Shown: piece after piece, positions 61,413 through 64,000 of the stretch
Numbering within the stretch: the stretch's first letter is position 1
Layout of the letters: each line of letters opens with the position of its first letter
Source: Geothrix fuzhouensis
Lineage (GTDB): Bacteria > Acidobacteriota > Holophagae > Holophagales > Holophagaceae
Length of the DNA: 64,000 nt
Direction: 5' to 3'
Assembly: GCF_024609325.1 (NCBI RefSeq)
Contig: NZ_JANHMQ010000002.1
Coordinates: forward strand, 496,001 to 560,000
Translations under genes and position numbers: made by a program
The notes under the pieces: model-generated
The model's input: only the letters and a program-made list of their open reading frames with translations
Databases searched by the model: none
What the model was told of the DNA's origin: nothing

Positions 61413-62142
61413 GAGGATGGGCCCCAGATCTCGCCTCCTCCCTCTGCTCCTGATCTGCCAGGCTCTCACGGCGGGAGGGCTGGCGCTGGAAGGCCGGGTA
61501 TTCCCTTTCCGCCAGGTGGAAGTCAGTGCGCCGGTCTCGAGCCGGATCACGGAACTGCGTGTGGCGGAGGGTGAAGTCGTCAAGGCGGGCCAACCTCTGG
61601 CCCAGCTCTACGGGAAGTTGGAGGAGCTCGAGATGCAGCGGGCCAAGGCAATGCTGGAGCGGCGAGAGTTCGAGGCCAAGGGCGCCAAACGCCTCTACGA
61701 CAGCAAGATCATCCCCGAGGGCCGGGCTCTGGAGTCACGCATCGAGCTGGAACTGGCGCGGCTCCAGTACGAGACGGCGGCCGAGCAGGTGCGGCTCCGC
61801 ACGGTCGTGGCCCCCATGGATGGCGTGGTCGTGACCCGCTATCACGAGGTGGGCGAGGCGGTATCAGGGGCGCAGCCGATGTTCCGGCTCATGGACCTGA
61901 GCCGGGTTCTGATCCAGTGCGCCGCGAGCCCGGAATCCCTGGCCGCGCTCACGCCCGGGCGGAAGGTGCGGGTGCTCGTGATCGAGTCCAGTGGTACCGA
62001 GCACGTCGAAGGGGAGGTGACCCTGGTTGACCCCTGCGCGGATGCCAAAGGCAAGGTCCGCGTGAAGGTGGTGGTGGCAAACCCGGACAGACGCATCCGC
62101 GCCGGCCTCAAGGCCCAGGTGTTGCTTCCCGAAGGCCCCTGA
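61399..62142 (+). CDS. HlyD/RND-type periplasmic adaptor
   Basis: The product has about 247 residues: a signal peptide (SRLLPLLLICQALTAGG), a first lipoyl half (RITELRVAEGEVVKAGQPL), a short alpha-hairpin, a second half (VVAPMDGVVVTRYHEVGEAV) and a beta-barrel. It is shorter than most adaptors. An AGGAGG lies directly against the ATG at 61417, too close to serve it, while the ATG at 61399 has GGAGG 12 nt upstream; I prefer the latter. No pump gene is adjacent. Confidence 0.8.
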   Translation: MRYPRRMGPRSRLLPLLLICQALTAGGLALEGRVFPFRQVEVSAPVSSRITELRVAEGEVVKAGQPLAQLYGKLEELEMQRAKAMLERREFEAKGAKRLYDSKIIPEGRALESRIELELARLQYETAAEQVRLRTVVAPMDGVVVTRYHEVGEAVSGAQPMFRLMDLSRVLIQCAASPESLAALTPGRKVRVLVIESSGTEHVEGEVTLVDPCADAKGKVRVKVVVANPDRRIRAGLKAQVLLPEGP

Positions 62143-62180
62143 AAAACGCTCAGGAACTGGGTTTCATCCGCCCACTGAGA

Positions 62181-62426
62181 TCAGAGCTTTTTGTGGGTGC
62201 CGTCGCACATGGGCTTGGTGCCGCTGTGCTTGCAGCCGCAGAACCACTTGGTGCCGGTGATGTCGGCGGTATAGGCCATGGGCACGAACGGGCCGCCCTT
62301 GTGGGAACCGTCGCAGAACGGCTGCTTCTTGCTGTTGCCGCAGGCGCACCAGTGGTAGGTCTTGCCCGCTTCGACCTCCACCTGGTACGGGCCCTTCTGG
62401 GCGATGTGGGGCGTGGGATCCGTCAT
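62181..62426 (-). CDS. Double-CDGSH iron-sulfur protein
   Basis: The product has 81 residues with two zinc-finger-like CDGSH motifs: WCACGNSKKQPFCDGSH and FCGCKHSGTKPMCDGTH. Each C-x-C-(x2)-(S/T)-x3-P-x-C-D-G-(S/T)-H binds a [2Fe-2S] cluster with three Cys and one His. This matches the two-motif MiNT-like class, implicated in iron and redox homeostasis. It is on the strand of the hemerythrin gene, 65 nt downstream. Confidence 0.92.
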   Translation of the reverse strand: MTDPTPHIAQKGPYQVEVEAGKTYHWCACGNSKKQPFCDGSHKGGPFVPMAYTADITGTKWFCGCKHSGTKPMCDGTHKKL

Positions 62427-62491
62427 GGCGTGCCTCCTGTCGGGGTGCCTGTGGATGGGAGTCCACTATAGTCCTACCGTCCAGGAAACCC

Positions 62492-63151
62492 TCAATCGTC
62501 CCGGCGCTCCTCCGCCTCCTCCCACTCCAGCTCGGTCCACCACTCGTACTCAAGGCCCTCGCAGGTGGTGCCGAAGGAGGGGCAGGCCACGCAGCCATCG
62601 CCGCGATGGACCTCGGCATCGTGCAGGGGCGGATAGGCCTTGAGCAGGGCGAGGGCACCTTCCCGCGCGGCGGCCTCAGCCTCCGTCATGGGACGGGAGG
62701 GTAGCTCCCGCACATGGAAGCGGCGCAGGCGCTCTTCGCCCTGGGGGTAGAGGACCGAGTTCTCGGCGTCGATGTGCCGCCACAGGGAGCGGCTGTAGTC
62801 CACGGCCAGCGCCTCCACCTGGACACGATCCTCGTCTGCGGCCAGGGCGGAGCCCAGCAGGCCTTCCAGCCCGTCCAGCAGGCCCGCCATGCGCCGGTGC
62901 TCCTCGGTGAGGGCCGCGATGGGGCCGCGGTCCGCGGGCAGCTCGGCCCGTTCCGCCAGGGCCTTGAAGAGCACTTCCTCCTCCTTGTGGTGGTGGAAGT
63001 CGCCGGCGTAGTGCCGGAAGAAGCCCATGAAGCGGGCGCCGTCGGCCGGGTTGCCCCGGCCCTCAAGCCGGACCTTCACGAAGGTCCGCAGGGAGCCCAG
63101 CATCTGGTCGATGAGGTCGTGTTCCGCGCGGAGGTCGTCGATGAGCTTCAT
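62492..63151 (-). CDS. Hemerythrin-domain protein with Cys-rich tail
   Basis: The product has 219 residues. The four-helix hemerythrin ligands lie in LRAEHDLIDQM, HYAGDFHHHKEEEVLF, LTEEHRRM and WRHIDAENSVLYP. The C-terminal 45 residues are acidic and carry three cysteines in GCVACPSFGTTCEG, not part of the usual fold. It follows bioB by 5 nt and precedes the CDGSH gene. It may bind oxygen, nitric oxide or iron. The Shine-Dalgarno is weak, which fits translational coupling to bioB. Confidence 0.87.
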   Translation of the reverse strand: MKLIDDLRAEHDLIDQMLGSLRTFVKVRLEGRGNPADGARFMGFFRHYAGDFHHHKEEEVLFKALAERAELPADRGPIAALTEEHRRMAGLLDGLEGLLGSALAADEDRVQVEALAVDYSRSLWRHIDAENSVLYPQGEERLRRFHVRELPSRPMTEAEAAAREGALALLKAYPPLHDAEVHRGDGCVACPSFGTTCEGLEYEWWTELEWEEAEERRDD

Positions 63152-63156
63152 GATGC

Positions 63157-64000
63157 CTACAGCATAACGGCGGCGCCCTCCACCCGCATGCCCAGGGCGT
63201 TGAGCAGCCAGTGGTCGTGGTTGCCGCCGGGGTTGGGCGTGGTGAGGAGCTTCTCGCCCGTGAAGATGCTGTTGGCGCCCGCGAAGAAGCAGAGGGCCTG
63301 CAGCTCGTCGCTCATCTGCGTGCGGCCGGCGCTGAGGCGGATGCGGCTCTTGGGGAACAGGATGCGGGCTGTAGCGATCATGCGCACAAGTTCGAGCGGG
63401 GGCAGGGGATCCACGTTCGCCAGCGGCGTGCCGTCCACGGCCACGAACTGGTTGATGGGGATGCTCTCGGGCGCGGGCTCCAGCTCCGTCAGCTCCTGGA
63501 GGAAATGGATGCGCTGATCCACCGTCTCGCCCATGCCCACGATGCCGCCGGAGCACACCTCCAGGCCTGCGGCGCGCACGGCGGCGATGGTCTCCAGCCG
63601 CTCATCGAACTTCCGCGTGTGGATGATGGTCTCGTAGAAGTCGCGGCTGCTGTCGATGTTGTGGTTGTAGACCTGGCAGCCCGCGGCCTTGAGGCGCTTG
63701 GCCTGGGCCTCGTTGAGCATGCCGAGGGTGACGCAGACCTCCATGCCCATGCCGGACACGCCCTGCACCATGTCGAGCACCGCGTCGAAGTTGGCGTCAT
63801 CCTTCACTTCGCGCCAGGCGGCGCCCATGCAATAGCGCGTCGAGCCGTTCGCCTTCGCTTCGGCGGCGCCGGCCAGCACCTTCTGCACGTCCTTGAGGGG
63901 CTCCACCTTCAGGTCCGTCTGATAGCGGGCGCTCTGGGGGCAGTAGGCGCAGTCCTCGGGGCACGCGCCGGTCTTGATGGAATCCAGCGTGCAGAACTGG
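63157..64000 (-). CDS. bioB: Biotin synthase (N-terminus outside the window)
   Basis: The visible 281 codons include the radical-SAM cluster CPEDCAYCPQS just inside the window edge, then YCMGAAWR, YNHNIDSSRDFY, CSGGIVGMGET, RLSAGRTQMSDE and ANSIFTGEKLLTTPNP. It inserts sulfur into dethiobiotin. The typical length is about 330 residues, so roughly 50 residues lie beyond position 64000. It is first, in this window, of the minus-strand run with the hemerythrin and CDGSH genes. Confidence 0.95.
   Translation of the reverse strand, partial: QFCTLDSIKTGACPEDCAYCPQSARYQTDLKVEPLKDVQKVLAGAAEAKANGSTRYCMGAAWREVKDDANFDAVLDMVQGVSGMGMEVCVTLGMLNEAQAKRLKAAGCQVYNHNIDSSRDFYETIIHTRKFDERLETIAAVRAAGLEVCSGGIVGMGETVDQRIHFLQELTELEPAPESIPINQFVAVDGTPLANVDPLPPLELVRMIATARILFPKSRIRLSAGRTQMSDELQALCFFAGANSIFTGEKLLTTPNPGGNHDHWLLNALGMRVEGAAVML

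Overview
This window looks like chromosome from a high-GC Gram-negative bacterium. It encodes an Omp85/BamA-type outer-membrane protein, lipoprotein signal peptides and multihaem c-type cytochromes. It also carries three large eukaryotic-type Ser/Thr kinases fused to TPR regions, flagellar regulators (FliA, FlhG), the non-mevalonate isoprenoid enzyme IspG, and generic intergenic repeats. Together these fit the Acidobacteriota, most likely a Holophagae/Geothrix-like iron reducer. That placement is inferred from gene content only; no rRNA gene is present. There is no prophage, CRISPR array or transposase gene.

Layout. 1-2408: minus-strand operon of a Yip1-family membrane protein, a MacA-like adaptor and a MacB-like permease cut by the window edge. 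2625-8536: ornithine aminotransferase, a small secreted protein, a kinase-TPR protein and an acyl-CoA synthetase. 8543-14997: FtsX-type permease, MFS transporter and sulfurtransferase operon, then TlpA thioredoxin, Sel1-repeat protein and a HAD phosphatase. 15088-21657: purF, a 269-bp MITE-like element abutting a TANGO2-like gene, miaA coupled to a crotonase, and a second Yip1 protein. 21687-27731: a GAF/sigma-54 activator divergent from a second kinase-TPR protein, an acyltransferase, a 72-residue protein and a RIC-type iron-sulfur repair protein. 27870-39120: an extra-long GlmS paralogue, yidD-ispG, STAS-Omp85-mobB, tRNA-Val with duplicated tRNA tails, two microproteins, and canonical glmS. 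39256-43302: fliA-flhG, yraN, a membrane protein, a DnaQ-like exonuclease and a zinc-ribbon protein.

43529-57277 is the most distinctive part, a block of predicted surface lipoproteins. It holds an octahaem cytochrome, a protein with six BIG2 domains, an eight-fold 52-residue repeat protein, two further exported proteins and a seven-bladed RCC1 propeller. Inside the block a MocR regulator is translationally coupled to a third kinase. Two of the repeat lipoproteins share a foldable leader segment of about 65 nt. 57287-64000: valS behind a strong leader hairpin, a tetrahaem cytochrome, an aldo/keto reductase, an efflux-type adaptor, a double-CDGSH protein, a hemerythrin and a truncated bioB.

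Themes are envelope building, surface display and electron transfer, with iron/redox stress proteins (RIC, hemerythrin, CDGSH) and heavy investment in phosphorylation signalling. The best candidates for undescribed biology are the tRNA-Val tail repeats, the paired His-rich microproteins, the shared lipoprotein leader and the MITE that has become the leader of a gene.
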